Positions 1 to 12,765 of a DNA stretch of 64,000 nt are shown here, piece by piece. Position 1 is the stretch's first letter. Each line of letters starts with the position of its first letter. The translations under genes were made by a program, and so were the position numbers. Under the pieces are notes generated by a model. That model was not told the DNA's origin, searched no databases, and saw only the letters and a program-made list of their open reading frames with translations. This DNA is from Gigaspora rosea (taxonomy: Eukaryota > Glomeromycota > Glomeromycetes > Diversisporales > Gigasporaceae), in contig QKWP01000426.1 of the NCBI GenBank assembly GCA_003550325.1, forward strand, positions 1 to 64,000. Direction: 5' to 3'.

Positions 1-29
1 TACTTGTTCTAACAAGTTATCAAGTCGAT

Positions 30-150
30 AAATTAAACTAATTCGACTAATTATGCTAATTTGACTAATTATACAAATTCGACTAATTAAACTAATTCGA
101 CTAATCTAACTAATCTGATTTATTAAACTAATTTGATAAATGCAACTAAA
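30..150. repeat. AT-rich minisatellite, ~17-base unit
   Basis: Degenerate direct repeats of a unit close to AAACTAATTCGACTAATT run through this stretch and fade after position 150. No coding potential is seen. Confidence 0.7.
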
Positions 151-977
151 TAGATAAATTAAATTAATGAAATTTATTCGACTTTCCCAACTTTCAAACT
201 GGCTGAAACAGGTAATTCATATATTATACTAATTTTGGCTAGATACTATCCAAGCACCGCAACTAAATATATTTCAGCTCCAATTTACCCTTCACAACGT
301 ACATCAGAATAGAATCTTGGTAGATTAGAACAATATAAAATATTAAATTTGCTATGAACATCGCATTTAGGGCGAAATCCACGGATTTCAAACTGATTTA
401 CAAAGCAGATTTACTTCATCCTGTTTTACTATAGTTGCTGATGATTTAGTTAGTGCAACTCTGAAAGACAATAAAAAGACATTTTTTATTGTGATCGTCA
501 TGCACTTTAATCGAGACATAAACCTGTTAAAGTGATGTTTGGTTAAACAATTCTCATTGTATATCTTGATGCTTATGTTTCATTGCGTTTAATGCATTGT
601 CCAATTAATCATAGATTTTGCGAACGTACATTACTAACAATGCCTATAAACCATACACTTCATGATATATATCACTCCGTTCCTGGTAAAATAGTACACC
701 ATTGAAGATTAGCTTCACTTGAAACTCTATGCATAATGATGTCTTTATTGTTAGACGCAAATATAAGAAGATGCATCAACAGGCAGATTAGTAGCCATCT
801 CTGCTAGAAGCAAGATTTGTATCCGAACCCTCTTGCCCATGGGAATTGCACATAATCCACACGAATCCAGTTATTTTATAATAGCTTAAACTTCCCATTA
901 AGGCCGGCCTACAGTGTAGAAGACCACCAGCTGATGTTACGCTATTATGTTTGCAGAAATCAATCGATTAATAAAGT
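151..977. other. Non-coding interval, no feature recognised
   Basis: Both strands are interrupted by frequent stops. No repeat pair, inverted termini or RNA signature was recognised. Confidence 0.4.
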
Positions 978-980
978 TTA

Positions 981-1343
<363 letters not shown>

Positions 1344-1538
1344 TTACAACGTGTTGGCTTGTGATACGTGTTGGCTTGTTTCGTAATGAGCGAAAGATCA
1401 GTAAAGGAATTTTTTTTAAAAAAGAGCGATATCTCATGATTTCACTAATGAAGCTTTCCTGCGTGTCTTAACAAAAAAATTCCTTACAAAATTTTGCTTC
1501 ATATGCAGTTAGCTTGCTCATCTTATATTGATTACTTA

Positions 1539-1905
1539 GGCCATTTGAAGTTGATTCTTTGGTTAACATCACTTTTCCAGGACTCTCAGGGGGAGGGGGT
1601 AAAATAAAACAAACATATTAAATGAACATATAAAAATGAACAAAGATGGGCCAATTTCGTTGGTTAACATAAATCAGGTGACTTGTGAGTGTCATCCAAC
1701 ATTTTGATTGGCTGTTCGTGAGGTGGGGGAGACTTCAGCTGGGGGTAATTTGAAATTGATTCTTTGGTTAACATCACTTTTCAGGACTCTCGGGAGAGGG
1801 GGAGAGGGTAAAATGAAACGAACATATGAAACGAACATATAAAAATGAACAGTGGGGAAGACTTCAGCTGGGGTGATGTTAACCAAAAAATTAACTTCAA
1901 ACGGC
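1539..1905. mobile_element. PIF/Harbinger-like MITE, composite (dimeric)
   Basis: Terminal inverted repeats of about 33 bases begin GGCCATTTGAAG and end CTTCAAACGGC, each next to the trinucleotide TTA (1536-1538 and 1906-1908), the usual PIF/Harbinger target. The interior is composite: around 1722-1765 a right-end-like segment (GACTTCAGCTGGGG) abuts a second left-end-like segment (GATTCTTTGGTTAACATCAC), so two short copies seem fused. A diverged relative, without clear ends, lies at 15068-15150. No transposase is encoded. Confidence 0.75.
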
Positions 1906-1908
1906 TTA

Positions 1909-2839
1909 TGTCAATTTATGCTTTAATAGTTAATCCAATCGTTATCGCGGTGGAATGTGAATTTATGTTCATTACCCGTGCCAAATCTCAACTAGTAAAC
2001 TGCTGCAAAACCTGAGCCATTTATGGTCAAATTGGCACAGCCATACGTTCATACACAGTCCACAGAATCCGTATCAATTTGAACCATTCCCACACAAATC
2101 CGGATCTTGATCCGTGCCACAAATGCACGTGCCTATACGACGCAACCCATAGCGATCCCGTTCGATTTTCTTATAGGGTAGATGATTTTAGGTGGTTTTA
2201 ATCTCTACTATTTAGTGGTCATACCCGGTTAACATTAACCAAAAAGGTTAAGCCTTTAATAAAATCTAATAACTGGTTTATACTCTATCGAATTAGAGGG
2301 TAACAGTTAAATCTGGATATAACCTCTATAAAAAAAATACGCATTGTGTAATTTTTTATAACGATTACCTGAACTTTTAATTTATAAAAATTAGTTATAA
2401 ACTTCCACAAAAGCATTTTGACTTTTGCATTTGTATTATTTTATATGACTACATATGAATAACATTATACATTTAATTTTTTGTACAATAGAATCTAATT
2501 TAGAGCATTTGCTCAGGTCTTATAAGGAGAATTTCAATCACACTGTAATTAGCAGTTTTCTCTTACTTTGCCAACAATTATTTCACTGACAGTGACATCA
2601 TGTCAAGCGAAACTCTGATGACAGCTAAATGGGCTATCAGCAGAATAATTGTCAGTGAAGCAAGAAATAAGTTTAGCATATTGATTAAATGAAACTAGTT
2701 GCATTTTTTTTATTTGGAAATTATTCTTATCTATCTCATGGTTAATATATCTGTTATAAATATCATATGAATGATGCCAGTAGAAAATCAGACTTCAATT
2801 ATATCAAGGTTTTATATGATTGAAACCTTGTATTTCCTT
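1909..2839. other. Non-coding interval
   Basis: AT-rich DNA with stops in every frame. A weak imperfect hairpin involving CACTGACAGTGAC lies near 2585-2660. Nothing else is supported. Confidence 0.4.
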
Positions 2840-2847
2840 GGCATCGC

Positions 2848-3393
2848 TAGAGATGTGCGAATGCATGTTTTTTGATCTTGCATTGCATAATGCAGCATTA
2901 TGCTGCATGATGCATTATGCTATTCTGCATAATATATAAAAAATAGCCAAAAATATTATCATGCAAATTTATAAATAAATTATAAATAATGATATAAATG
3001 AAATAAGATTAGAATTAATAGTACAAAAGAAAATGTAGTAAAACCACTGCAAGGCTGTAGAACCACCACCATGAGAGTACTATGATATAAAAGACCACTA
3101 TAAGAATGTTGTAGGTCTAATACAATGCCATAAGACTGCCATAGAGCCCCAAAAACACCAAAAAATATTAGATTGGTAGTGATGAAGATAAACAAAACAA
3201 GTAGTAATATAAGTATTCACTATAATGTATATACACAAAATAATAATTTTATTACTATAATAGTTAAAAATTTTTGAATCAAATTATATAATAATTTTTA
3301 TGTTCATTTTGAAATTTTAGGTAGCCTGCATTGCATTATGCTGCATTATGTAGCATGCAACATTGAATACATAATGCATTTTGCACATCTCTA
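2848..3393. mobile_element. Non-autonomous hAT element with 8-base TSD
   Basis: The ends are TAGAGATGTGCGAATGCAT and its inverted counterpart ATGCATTTTGCACATCTCTA. Perfect 8-base duplications GGCATCGC flank it (2840-2847 and 3394-3401). The 8-base TSD and TAGAGATG-type terminus are hAT hallmarks. Subterminal regions carry repeated GCATTATGCTGCAT motifs in inverted orientation, as expected of transposase-binding arrays. No transposase coding is present in the 546 bases. Confidence 0.9.
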
Positions 3394-3401
3394 GGCATCG
3401 C

Positions 3402-6189
3402 CCATATATGTATTATATCTTAAATATTAATCCGTTAACCAATCTTATAACCCGATTATCCAAGCAACCTAGTGGTTAGCCGGTTATCATATCTTAGGGT
3501 ATCACCACTACTACTATTAAATCAAATCTTACCTATTAAACTTATTAATTGTAGCAAATTGAATCAATCAAATATTGTCTAGCCGATTATTAATATAGAA
3601 GTATTTGAAATTGTGGTGTTTCTAAAAATTGCTACTACTCAGCAAATCTTGTAATTTTCTTAATTAACTAGGTAAATCTTATGTGCAAGTATTGATTTGC
3701 GAATTAGTGATACAGGCTTATCCAGGCTGATGTATGGTTATATTTTCTTTGGCCAATAGAAACGCATGAAGGAATAAGACGAATATAAATGTGATTTTTT
3801 GTTATTTGGGGTTTTTTCGATAAATTTTTGATGCTAAGGTTTTTTTAATTTACATTCGGTGCAGAAATATTTTGTTTTACATCTTCAAAAAATGTGAACG
3901 ATGATTTCATATACACAAAGAAATCAGAGATTGAATTGAATCCGTTTCCCTAATTATTCAAAATTCCTAATTTCCCACGGAAATATGAATGAAAAACGGT
4001 TATAATACCTTGAAATTCACATTATGAAGCATATGTCCCATAACGTGATTTTCATGGCAAAGACCCAAATAATATTTTCTTGCTTTTGGCATTGTGCGAT
4101 GATTAATTAACTTATTAATATCTAATATTGACCGATAATTTAGTTATTCGATTATTTATTTATTCGATACGATCTTTATTCAATGCAATTTTTTCAGTTA
4201 ATATATTCAACCTGAGAATTGTATATCCTTAATCAAGGTTGGCCCAAGGTCCCTGTATCACTAGTTTAGATGTTTTAGGTATTTTGCCCCATTCCAATAT
4301 TATCTAATAGAGTTAATTCATAAATTTACGTTCCTGGTTTCGCGTGACAGCGTCGCGCAGCTACCTTATTTTATAATTTTTCTAAGTATTGTATATAAAA
4401 ATTTTAATACAAAATTTTTACGTATTGAGGATCCTCCACTACGCTCTGGATCAATAACATACATGGGCATGATCGACAATTCCATTTTTTTGAAAATTGG
4501 ATATTTGGTTCAAAATAACGTCCCAAAATTACGCACCCCAGTATAAATTCGCGGAAAAATTTTAGTAGTTGTAACTTTTCCTCACAATTAGTATAATAAT
4601 TCAAATTATCACGGATACGCGTTTCAAAATAACGCGCAGGGTCTCGAAATAACGTGAATCTACACGTTATTTTGCACCTATATGATTATATTCGTGAAAA
4701 GTTTTTGGTGCATAGAACGTTTTTATTTGGAATATTTTGCATTCATTAATTAGCTAGTTTTTGAGATAAGATTTATATAGTGTAAAACACTAAGGTTCGT
4801 CCTAGTGAACGAAATTGCTTTTTATTTATATTTTTACTACTGTATGTAGCTATGTCAATATAGTAGGTTTATTAAGGCGTGGATATATTTGTTTATGTAT
4901 AGAGCACATTTATTTGGCTAAAATTATAAAGTTTCAAGTGGCTTTTAAATGTTTAATAATTGAAATTTTCTATATACTATGACAATTATTTTCTTTAGCA
5001 CATTGGGTATAAATGCAGAAATATTTGTGTCACTGAGTTCTCTAGAAGGGCTTTACATTAACAAACACTTCTAATGAAGTATGATTCCTCAATCTACCAA
5101 ACTTATTTAATGTAACTACTGTATACCTCCATGGAATACAGATACCCAAATACAAATAGAATTGAATTTGTTGCTTTATGCGGTAGCCCAATAGATGACT
5201 ACAAAATTTTTTCTAATTGGTGGGAATTCTTTTCCAAATGAAGTATTTTAAATTTTAATTAATAATTTGAAATAGCCAACGTTAAATGACGTAGTCAGAT
5301 GCAGACAATTATTCATAATTCCGGGAAATTTTACAATAGAAAATTATTATTCTTGATATTGCTCTATAACAGATAAGTTGATCAAAAATAAAATGTTCAA
5401 CTATCCTTCTTTATAATTATTATATAGTTGCAATATTATTAAACGGATTTACCATTTATTTTGGCGGTCATCAATAAAAAATTTAATATTTCTTTAAATT
5501 GGTTAATTTAGTTCAGGTATAGTTTTAATTTATGTTAATTTTTTCAATATTTAAAAGTTTTATTTAAATTTGATTCTAGTACTTGATACAATATGCTATA
5601 CTTGTTCAATAAATATGTATAATTAATATACAGTAATTAAGGGATTAAATCTAATTTCTAATTTTATTATTCTAGTCTGAAGTCGATGATTTCATTGATA
5701 GCCGAGTTAGGCATTCAATTGTTTTAAGTATCAAGTATAATTTCTTTTTAAAAAAGGAATGGATCTATAAAATTCAATAGAATTTATTATATATTGAAGT
5801 TCAAAAAATGATAGTGATACATTCGACACTGTAATACCAGAACTTGCAGTATGAAAACAAATATATCGACATGGTCTATCCAAATATTTCTAACAAAACA
5901 AATGCTTAATAACCACTACAACATTTCATTCTTCTGCATTAAATTGCAATTATATGAATTATTATCATATAAAATTTATTAAGATAATTTAATATTTATA
6001 TCTCAAGTAGATTTGCATCCAATTAGTCTGAGAAATTCTTTTCATATCCTTAACAGATTAAGTTATACATGTTTCCAACATCCTTAAATAGTGAAAATCT
6101 CAATATAACATTCATATTCTGGTATTGTCATTTGTGCATTTGCTGTAATTTTAGTTCTTGTTGTGTTTTTATTGTATAAAGTAGTTATG
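3402..6189. other. Long non-coding interval
   Basis: No gene is supported. Visible items are the GC-rich motif at 4328-4368 and a short hairpin at 4645-4672 (AAATAACGTG / CACGTTATTT) that resembles the terminal part of the TA-flanked MITE at 17485, suggesting a decayed copy between about 4500 and 4680. Confidence 0.4.
4328..4368. other. GC-rich conserved motif, copy 1
   Basis: About 41 bases containing GACAGCGTCGCGCAGCTA stand out from 75-80% AT surroundings. A very similar block lies at 27748-27790 with unrelated flanks. Its class is unknown; it could be a remnant of a longer repeat. Confidence 0.55.
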
Positions 6190-6192
6190 TAA

Positions 6193-6516
6193 GGCCATTC
6201 AAAGTTAATTTTTCGTTTTGCATAACCTGGTGTTTCAAAATTCCGGTCGGCGGGTCGGATTTTTTTTTTTTTATGTTCACATCTAAGCTCACACAAAGTC
6301 AATTCTTCGGTTGCATAACATGGAATCAGAAAATTTTGATTTTTTTTATCGGACCTATAGGGTAATTACGGAAAATTAAGGTCATCATCGGGTGACACCA
6401 AAAAAATTAAATGGAAAAAAAATGGAATAATTAGCACAATAGGAATTTAAAAAAAATTTTTTTTTGGAAAAATTGGGTCGAGGTTGTGCAAAACGGAAAA
6501 TTAACTTTGCGTGGCC
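6193..6516. mobile_element. PIF/Harbinger-like MITE, TSD TAA
   Basis: Inverted termini of about 38 bases start GGCCATTCAAAGTTAATTTT and match the reverse complement of the right end, which closes with GCGTGGCC. TAA flanks both sides (6190-6192 and 6517-6519). An internal partial copy of the terminal sequence at about 6293-6322 (GGTTGCATAACATGG) suggests a fused dimer, as in the element at 1539. Confidence 0.85.
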
Positions 6517-6626
6517 TAACATCATCGCACGAAACCAGACACAATTATAATTAGAAAAGATGCATGTTAATGAATGCATTCAATTTTTTTGACCTGTATT
6601 CATTAATATTATTAAAATAAACGTTA

Positions 6627-6861
6627 GGCTGTTTGAAATAAAATTTCGTTTAACGTTCACTCTCCTCCACCTCTAAGAGCAACCTCTAAAATTAAACAGC
6701 CAATCAGAACGTTCATTACTTCTTAGGATTTATCCAATAAGTCACGTGTTTATTGGTCAACAATTAATTTTTGCAATATAATGTTTGATTAAATTTACCC
6801 TTTCCCACCACGCTTAATCTTCATAAAGGAGCGTTAAACCAAATTATAACTTCAAACAGCC
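6627..6861. mobile_element. PIF/Harbinger-like MITE, TSD TTA
   Basis: Left end GGCTGTTTGAA and right end TTCAAACAGCC are inverted repeats extending over about 35 bases. TTA lies immediately outside both ends (6624-6626 and 6862-6864). Termini resemble those of the 1539 element, so they are probably one family. It sits 110 bases from the TAA-flanked element. Confidence 0.85.
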
Positions 6862-6864
6862 TTA

Positions 6865-7474
6865 TTAACATTGTACAAAATGAATTGAGGCTAGAAAAAT
6901 TTTTTTTGCATTTTTGAAATATTTGAGAAATATTAACCTTGTGTGATCTACTGTAGATTTCATGAACAGTAATCTAGGAATGGTAAAAAAAAACATCTTT
7001 TTTATTTTTTTAACCATTTTTATTGTTTTTAAACATTTTTTACTGCTTTTAACCTTTTTTTTAAACATCAACGTCTGATACTAAAATTTTGTTGAAACCG
7101 AAATATTGCATCTGATTAGTTAACTTTAATCATCAGCCGAGTGAATTTTTTTAAAAAAGACGGTGCTTATAATTTCAAATTTATTAGATATTACTTAAGA
7201 AACATATTTATTCGCTTTAATTTTTTATAATTAAGCTATTGCATTTTTTAATACATAATTTACATTCATTCTATATTAGTTTTACGTTTGTTGATATTAA
7301 AAGTCAAGCATTACCCTTATGTAAACCTTATAAATAGGTTTTTACAAATGAATTAAAGGAAAACTATGCATCGATAACTCATCCTTCTCATGTTACCGGT
7401 AATTATCATTATTATCGCCATCATCTTTAATTTCTTCTTATTCTTGAACTTTGGTTCTTTACAATAATTACATT
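6865..7474. other. Non-coding interval
   Basis: Homopolymer-rich DNA without a supported gene or repeat. Confidence 0.35.
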
Positions 7475-7665
7475 TTTGTCGAGGTGTTTTTTGGTCATGT
7501 TTATCAGGTTCTACAACTTTGCAAAATTTGAACGGATTTCGTTTAGTGGGTTTTCACAAATACTGTATGAGAATTACTATTTTGTCAAGGTGTTTTTTGG
7601 TCATGTTTATCAGGTTCTGCAACTTTGTAAAATTTGAACGGATTTCGTTTAATGGGTTTTCATAA
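7475..7665. repeat. Two-copy direct repeat, ~85 bases
   Basis: The block starting at 7475 (GTCGAGGTGTTTTTTGGTCA) recurs at 7581 with few substitutions. Unit spacing is about 107 bases. No coding role is apparent. Confidence 0.8.
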
Positions 7666-8909
7666 ACATGAGATATTGCTTTGAAAAATTTTATTCGACT
7701 TTTTTTTTAAAGTTAATAGTTAAAATAATATTATATTGCGCAATCGGATCATAATGTATTTAAGCATTTTTTAACAGATTTAAATCAAACAAACACGTTT
7801 TAAACATTTGCCATCCCTACAGTTATCAACCAGAACATTTTATTAACTCAAATATTATTAATTCGTGATTAGCCTATAAGCAATAGTATTCAAAGTATTC
7901 AAATACTAAAATTTGAGGCAATTTTACTATATGAATGTTATTGTTTATAGGCGAATAACAATTAAATTAGTTACCAATGTAATCTTCAGACAAAATGCTT
8001 AAAGATGACTTTAAATAAATTCCTTAAACGTTTACGGAATTTTTTTTAAGAAACTAAAATATTTGGAGCTTTCATATCAAATTATAGCAATATCTGTTTA
8101 TATAACAACCTTATATTATCATTAAAAGAAAATAACGTTCATTGTGCAAATTTGGCAGAAATAGAGGTTGTTTATTTACTGCATATGATTTTGTTATATA
8201 CATTTTAAGAAAGCCTTATAAACACTCGGTGATAAGCAGTGTTCAAAGTGTCACAGGATTATAAATTTTTTTTAAAAAAATCGAATTTGTCCGTTTATTT
8301 TTTCTCTGCTCGGACATAAGCAGAACGTCGTTTTTATATTTCATTTTCACACACATAATGTAAACATAAATTTGAATTTTTATGATTTCTTTTTTATAGT
8401 TTATTAATATAAAGATCACATTTTATATTAATACAAGTCAAGTAGAACGCTTCTGGCACTCTACAACTTTAAATTAAAATAAAGCAAAATTTAAAATTAA
8501 TATATTGTATATAAATCTTCAAATTAAACCATTGTAAAATTTGAGGGTCGCAATTTGAAAATATAAGCCCTACCAAAATCCACTTATACTCTTCTGCTCT
8601 TTTACTAATAATTCTAACCCTAAACCCTAACTTAACTATAAAAAAAACCCCCTCCCCTAACTATGATCCTTCACATATATTGATAAACAAACACATGTTA
8701 CCATGCCCAATGGTCTAATAGTCTTTATTTGACATTCGATTGGACGTCGAATCCAAAGTTGTTCAAATGTCTACAATGTAAATTACTGGTTATGCAAATT
8801 AGTTAAATAAAGTTAATAAGAAACTCAATAAGAAGTGATTTATAAATTAAATAACTAAGCACACATAAGAAATTCATAACCGATATAAATTATTTTATAA
8901 TAAATAATT
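7666..8909. other. Non-coding interval
   Basis: AT-rich sequence with stops in every frame and no recognised element. Confidence 0.35.
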
Positions 8910-8912
8910 TTA

Positions 8913-9079
8913 TCCAACATGTCTTATGTGAGCACGAACGATTTTTGTGTAAGTTATTTGGCCACCTCCTAATACAATGCACAAATTTTCTTCACCTCTT
9001 AAGAGGTGAATGAAAATTTGTGTATTTGTATTAGAAGGAGGCACAAAAATCGTTCGTTGTTCACGCCAGACATGTCGGA
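8913..9079. mobile_element. Hairpin MITE flanked by TA
   Basis: Nearly the whole 167 bases fold on themselves: TCCAACATGTC at the left pairs with GACATGTCGGA at the right, and CACCTCTTAAGAGGTG forms the centre. TA flanks both ends (8911-8912, 9080-9081). Superfamily is uncertain; Tc1/mariner-like is the simplest reading. Confidence 0.65.
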
Positions 9080-9081
9080 TA

Positions 9082-10783
9082 AGCGTATTATTGGTCAAAT
9101 TGTGGCTGATAATTGCTGATTTCTTCACAGCAGATATCGCATTATAACGTGACCTTCAGCTACGTCATAAATACCACCTTAGTGAATAATCAGTTATCCT
9201 CCACTACATGACCAATAACAAGTACGTAATACTTATATTGGCTAGATCGAATTGAATAAGTGATGGTATATTGACTAAATCAGCGTAGATAATACACCAA
9301 TAAGAGGTGCATACATTGTTTTCAAATACATTGATTAATGAATTATTGTTATGTTAGCCAATTAAATTAATCCAAATACGTATAAAGCTTAATGAGAAGT
9401 GGCCTCATAAGTATCAATTTCTAAATTGCAAACAATTTATGATATGACTTACAAAACAGGGAAAACTATATATAAACTTTATTTGGAATATGATTTCTTA
9501 TAATGTAAACATTATAAAAAAAATCAAGTTCACAAAAAATCATTATTTTTATTTCGAATTTCCAACAATGGATAACAAAAATCATTGAATTTCCAATACT
9601 GGATAATGGTCGAAGCAAAAAAAGAAAATTAATAATTATAACAAAACCTTATTTTTTTGTGTGAATCCAAGTCAAGAAAATGGAAACAATATTAAACTGA
9701 AACGGAAAACCAGTTCCGGTTACGAATAAATTTTAAAATATTGAGTTTATCATCATCATACAATTTGATATCCAAAATTGGCAATACAGTACAGGTCAAA
9801 ACTGAATAATCAGGTAAAAACAAGATATACCTCGCACATATTGTTCTCAAATGGCGTGTGAAAAAGTACAATCAAAAGCAAAATACGGTATATCAGAATA
9901 AAGCGTTTGGAATTTTCGACTTTGCAAGTTAATTTTTAGGTAACAGGTAAGGTAAGGTATAACTTTGCAAATAACATTATTTGATTGGTTAAGGTAATAT
10001 CATGCGATATCAATACACATATACAGTAAAATCTCTCTAAATGACTCATTATTCTCTAAGCCACTTTGTTAAAATTTGGATCCTATATGTTACATTTAGA
10101 ATCTGAGTGGTTAACATTTTTATCTGGTTAACGGTATCTTTACCCGGTTATATGAACTACCCACGGGTAATTCAGATAGCCTGGGTACGGGCTAATACGG
10201 AATAAATAACTTGTATTTCGGGTTATTTATTCCGTATTATGCTGTTTTTCGATACATTACAGCATTATATATGCTATAATGATTTCTTAAAGTAGATATG
10301 TGTGTAATAATCAATGTGGCTTTATTCTTATTGCCTAATTAAGATTATCATTTATATGCTAGATAAAGCGTAACATTTAGGTGTACTAAGATAATTTTGA
10401 CTATTGATCATTACTAATCAACCAATCAACATCATGGTATCGACATAATCGCATGATAATACTCCTGTATTTACGTATATTCGTTGTAAAAACAGAGTAT
10501 CCTTCGTTTTGCTCTGCAGTAGAGTCGTTTCAATGAATTTTTTAATATGATGAAGACAATTCTTGATTGACTTTTATTAAGCTATAAATAAGTGTAACTA
10601 TAGTTTGTCGTATCTCAAAAATTCAGTGGGAAGATTCTTCTGTATCACTATTCCGGAATTTTCAATCCAAGTAATGACTCTGCTAATATGCTTGCATGCA
10701 TTTAAGTGCTATTTTGGGATATGTAACTTTAGACATCTGAAATAGCAACTTTAAACAGGTGGTAACTTCAGGCATAATAAAAA
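9082..10783. other. Non-coding interval upstream of the membrane-protein gene
   Basis: Contains a 19-base-arm hairpin at about 10193-10240 (AATACGGAATAAATAA with its complement). TACAGTAAAATCTCTCTAA at 10023 looks like a pogo-type terminus, but no partner end was found. No gene is supported. Confidence 0.4.
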
Positions 10784-10793
10784 TATAAAAAGG
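10784..10793 (+). promoter_or_regulatory. TATA-like box of membrane-protein gene
   Basis: TATAAAAAGG lies 56 bases before the ATG at 10849, a plausible distance for a core promoter with a short leader. Confidence 0.4.
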
Positions 10794-10848
10794 TTTCATA
10801 CACTTGTGAATGTTTTCATTTTTATCATCATAAAAATTGGACGTTAAA

Positions 10849-11814
10849 ATGCACAATTTAATTATTGGATTAGTCTTCCTTTTGTTACAGCTTTCATCTG
10901 TAAATGCTGATGATTTGAGTTTTAATAGCTCATTCCTTAATATCAGTTTTGCTATGCCACTTGAAAGCAAAATTAAAAGTCGTATAAGCTGGGCAAGTGA
11001 TTTGGAATTTCTTTTTATGCGCGTTGCGCCAATTATATATCAATTTTATTTTATATTTGCGAATGACCCCAAAGATGAAGTCAGAAGATTTTCACGATAC
11101 TATAATGACTCGATACAAATGATTTTACCTCCTTTATTATTACTAGTTCCTTCTTTAATTTCACCATATGAAATATACAGCGATTTTTTTTTCAAAATAT
11201 TAAGGTGGTATGCCTTTATAATGATTAGTGCATCTACCGTGTCATTGATATTTTCTATTTGTGACTTTGAAAAAAGTAAAGAAAATGAAGAAGGGCTTGT
11301 GGAATATTATATATACTATAAATTATTCATGGCTGTTATAGGTTTAATTGGAATTTTATTTAATTACTTCTTATTATACGTTATTGTTGGAGTTTATGGG
11401 GTTAAAACCTTAGTTTTCATTATAACTTTGATCTTAGTGATCCTTCAAACTCTTTCAGGCATTATTTTTATTAGATTATTTTTTAATAATGGAAAGTCAA
11501 ATCATAACATCTATGCATTAGCTTATACAATACGGACATTACATTTTGCGTCAATTGTATATTACTTTTCAAGTTCAACTGCATATCATTGGGTTACTGG
11601 AACTATTCTTTTTTCTGCAACAACGTCTTTGTGGTTTGCTAATAGAGATACCAAAAAATTAAATCAAGAATGTTCATTGATATTCAAACTTGATTGTAAA
11701 TCAAAAGTTGTAAGTAATATGTATGTTTTTATGTTAATTTCCTATTTTTTTTTTACGACTATAACAATGCTTATTGTGTACCAAAACTACGTTGTAACAT
11801 TAGAATCACGGTAA
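10849..11814 (+). CDS. Orphan multi-pass membrane protein, 321 aa, single exon
   Basis: I do not recognise the family. The first ATG in the open frame gives 321 residues. Residues 1-20 (MHNLIIGLVFLLLQLSSVNA) look like a cleavable signal peptide with an Ala-type cleavage site. Hydrophobic segments fall near residues 57-71, 89-105, 119-138, 159-180, 186-210, 225-240, 246-264 and 289-311, so seven to eight membrane passes are likely. Residues 139-152 (DFEKSKENEEGL) form a charged loop. N-glycosylation sequons (NSS, NIS) occur just after the signal peptide, consistent with an extracytoplasmic N-terminus. The stop is TAA at 11812. It is the longest uninterrupted frame in the first 50 kb and has no transposon motif. 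Role unknown; receptor-like or transporter-like are both possible. Confidence 0.7.
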   Translation: MHNLIIGLVFLLLQLSSVNADDLSFNSSFLNISFAMPLESKIKSRISWASDLEFLFMRVAPIIYQFYFIFANDPKDEVRRFSRYYNDSIQMILPPLLLLVPSLISPYEIYSDFFFKILRWYAFIMISASTVSLIFSICDFEKSKENEEGLVEYYIYYKLFMAVIGLIGILFNYFLLYVIVGVYGVKTLVFIITLILVILQTLSGIIFIRLFFNNGKSNHNIYALAYTIRTLHFASIVYYFSSSTAYHWVTGTILFSATTSLWFANRDTKKLNQECSLIFKLDCKSKVVSNMYVFMLISYFFFTTITMLIVYQNYVVTLESR

Positions 11815-12044
11815 TGATGTTGAAAATCCACAGCAAACATCAGAAAATTCTTAAATGATGATAGAAGCCAGTCACATCCACCAGAGAGATGAAGAAATAA
11901 GATTACTGGCTGATCAAAGCTATGAATCTACTACTGTACTTTAATTTCACTGGAGGATCAAATAAAATATAGCAACTGCGCAATCCATGTGTCACGAAAT
12001 AATGTACAAAAGTGTGATTTTAATTTTAGACCGAATTAAGATTA

Positions 12045-12762
12045 GGGTGTTCTCAAGCGCTTAAATCAATTGATCGGAAATAAAATTTTAAATAGTCGGG
12101 GGTCAAGAAAAGAATTGCCGCTTCACAGAAAAAAGTCTGGAGACGCAGGGCATCTTTTTTTTTATAGAGCTAAACTACTTATTGATAGAGTAAAAAAAGA
12201 GGTTGTTCAAGCACTTTGCTTTATGTCATGGATCTTCAACGAAATTATAATTGTCAAATAATTATTACGTTGTTTTTTATATTAGAAACTTTTATCGTTA
12301 ATAAAAAAACACCCAAATAAACCCAAAGGCATACCATGCCATTATTTATTATCTTCTAACTTTTATGTCAAATGCGGCAATTTCATTTTATTTATTTTTA
12401 TTTTTTATTTTTTTTATAAAAAAAATTTTTTTGTATCCAAATACTTCATTATTGTTTGCGTTGGTTTTGTTCGAAGCTAAAGACGCAAATGTTGTGAATA
12501 TTGTTGCTATAATAGCATATGAATATTTGTAATGTCCATAGAAGGAAAGTTGAAGCGCTTGGTGTTGCCGAAGGAGTTATATGTATTTGTTTATTGGATA
12601 GTCGTCTTTTTTTTTTTTGCTACGATTTGCTGAAAACATAATAATAATAATAAAACAAGGATAGCCTGCTCAAGTAACGATTGCAATCATTATCAATTGT
12701 AATAATTGAGCATCATCTCAATCACTATCAAATCACATTGAGGGAATTACTTGAGAACACCC
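12045..12762. mobile_element. Harbinger-like non-autonomous element, TSD TTA
   Basis: Termini are GGGTGTTCTCAAG and its exact inverse CTTGAGAACACCC, with TTA outside both (12042-12044 and 12763-12765). The right half repeats AATCATTATCAATTG-like motifs and a second TGCTCAAGTAACGATTG near 12667. The 718 bases hold no convincing transposase frame. It lies 230 bases downstream of the membrane-protein gene. Confidence 0.8.
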
Positions 12763-12765
12763 TTA

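Noticed and set aside
2560..2670. Inverted TTATTTCACTGACAG-type words
   Set aside because: Pairing is partial and no target duplication is present.
10023..10200. pogo-like end TACAGTAAAATCTCTCTAA
   Set aside because: No inverted partner or duplication could be found.
12070..12261. 63-codon frame inside the Harbinger-like element
   Set aside because: It lacks an ATG and shows no transposase motif.
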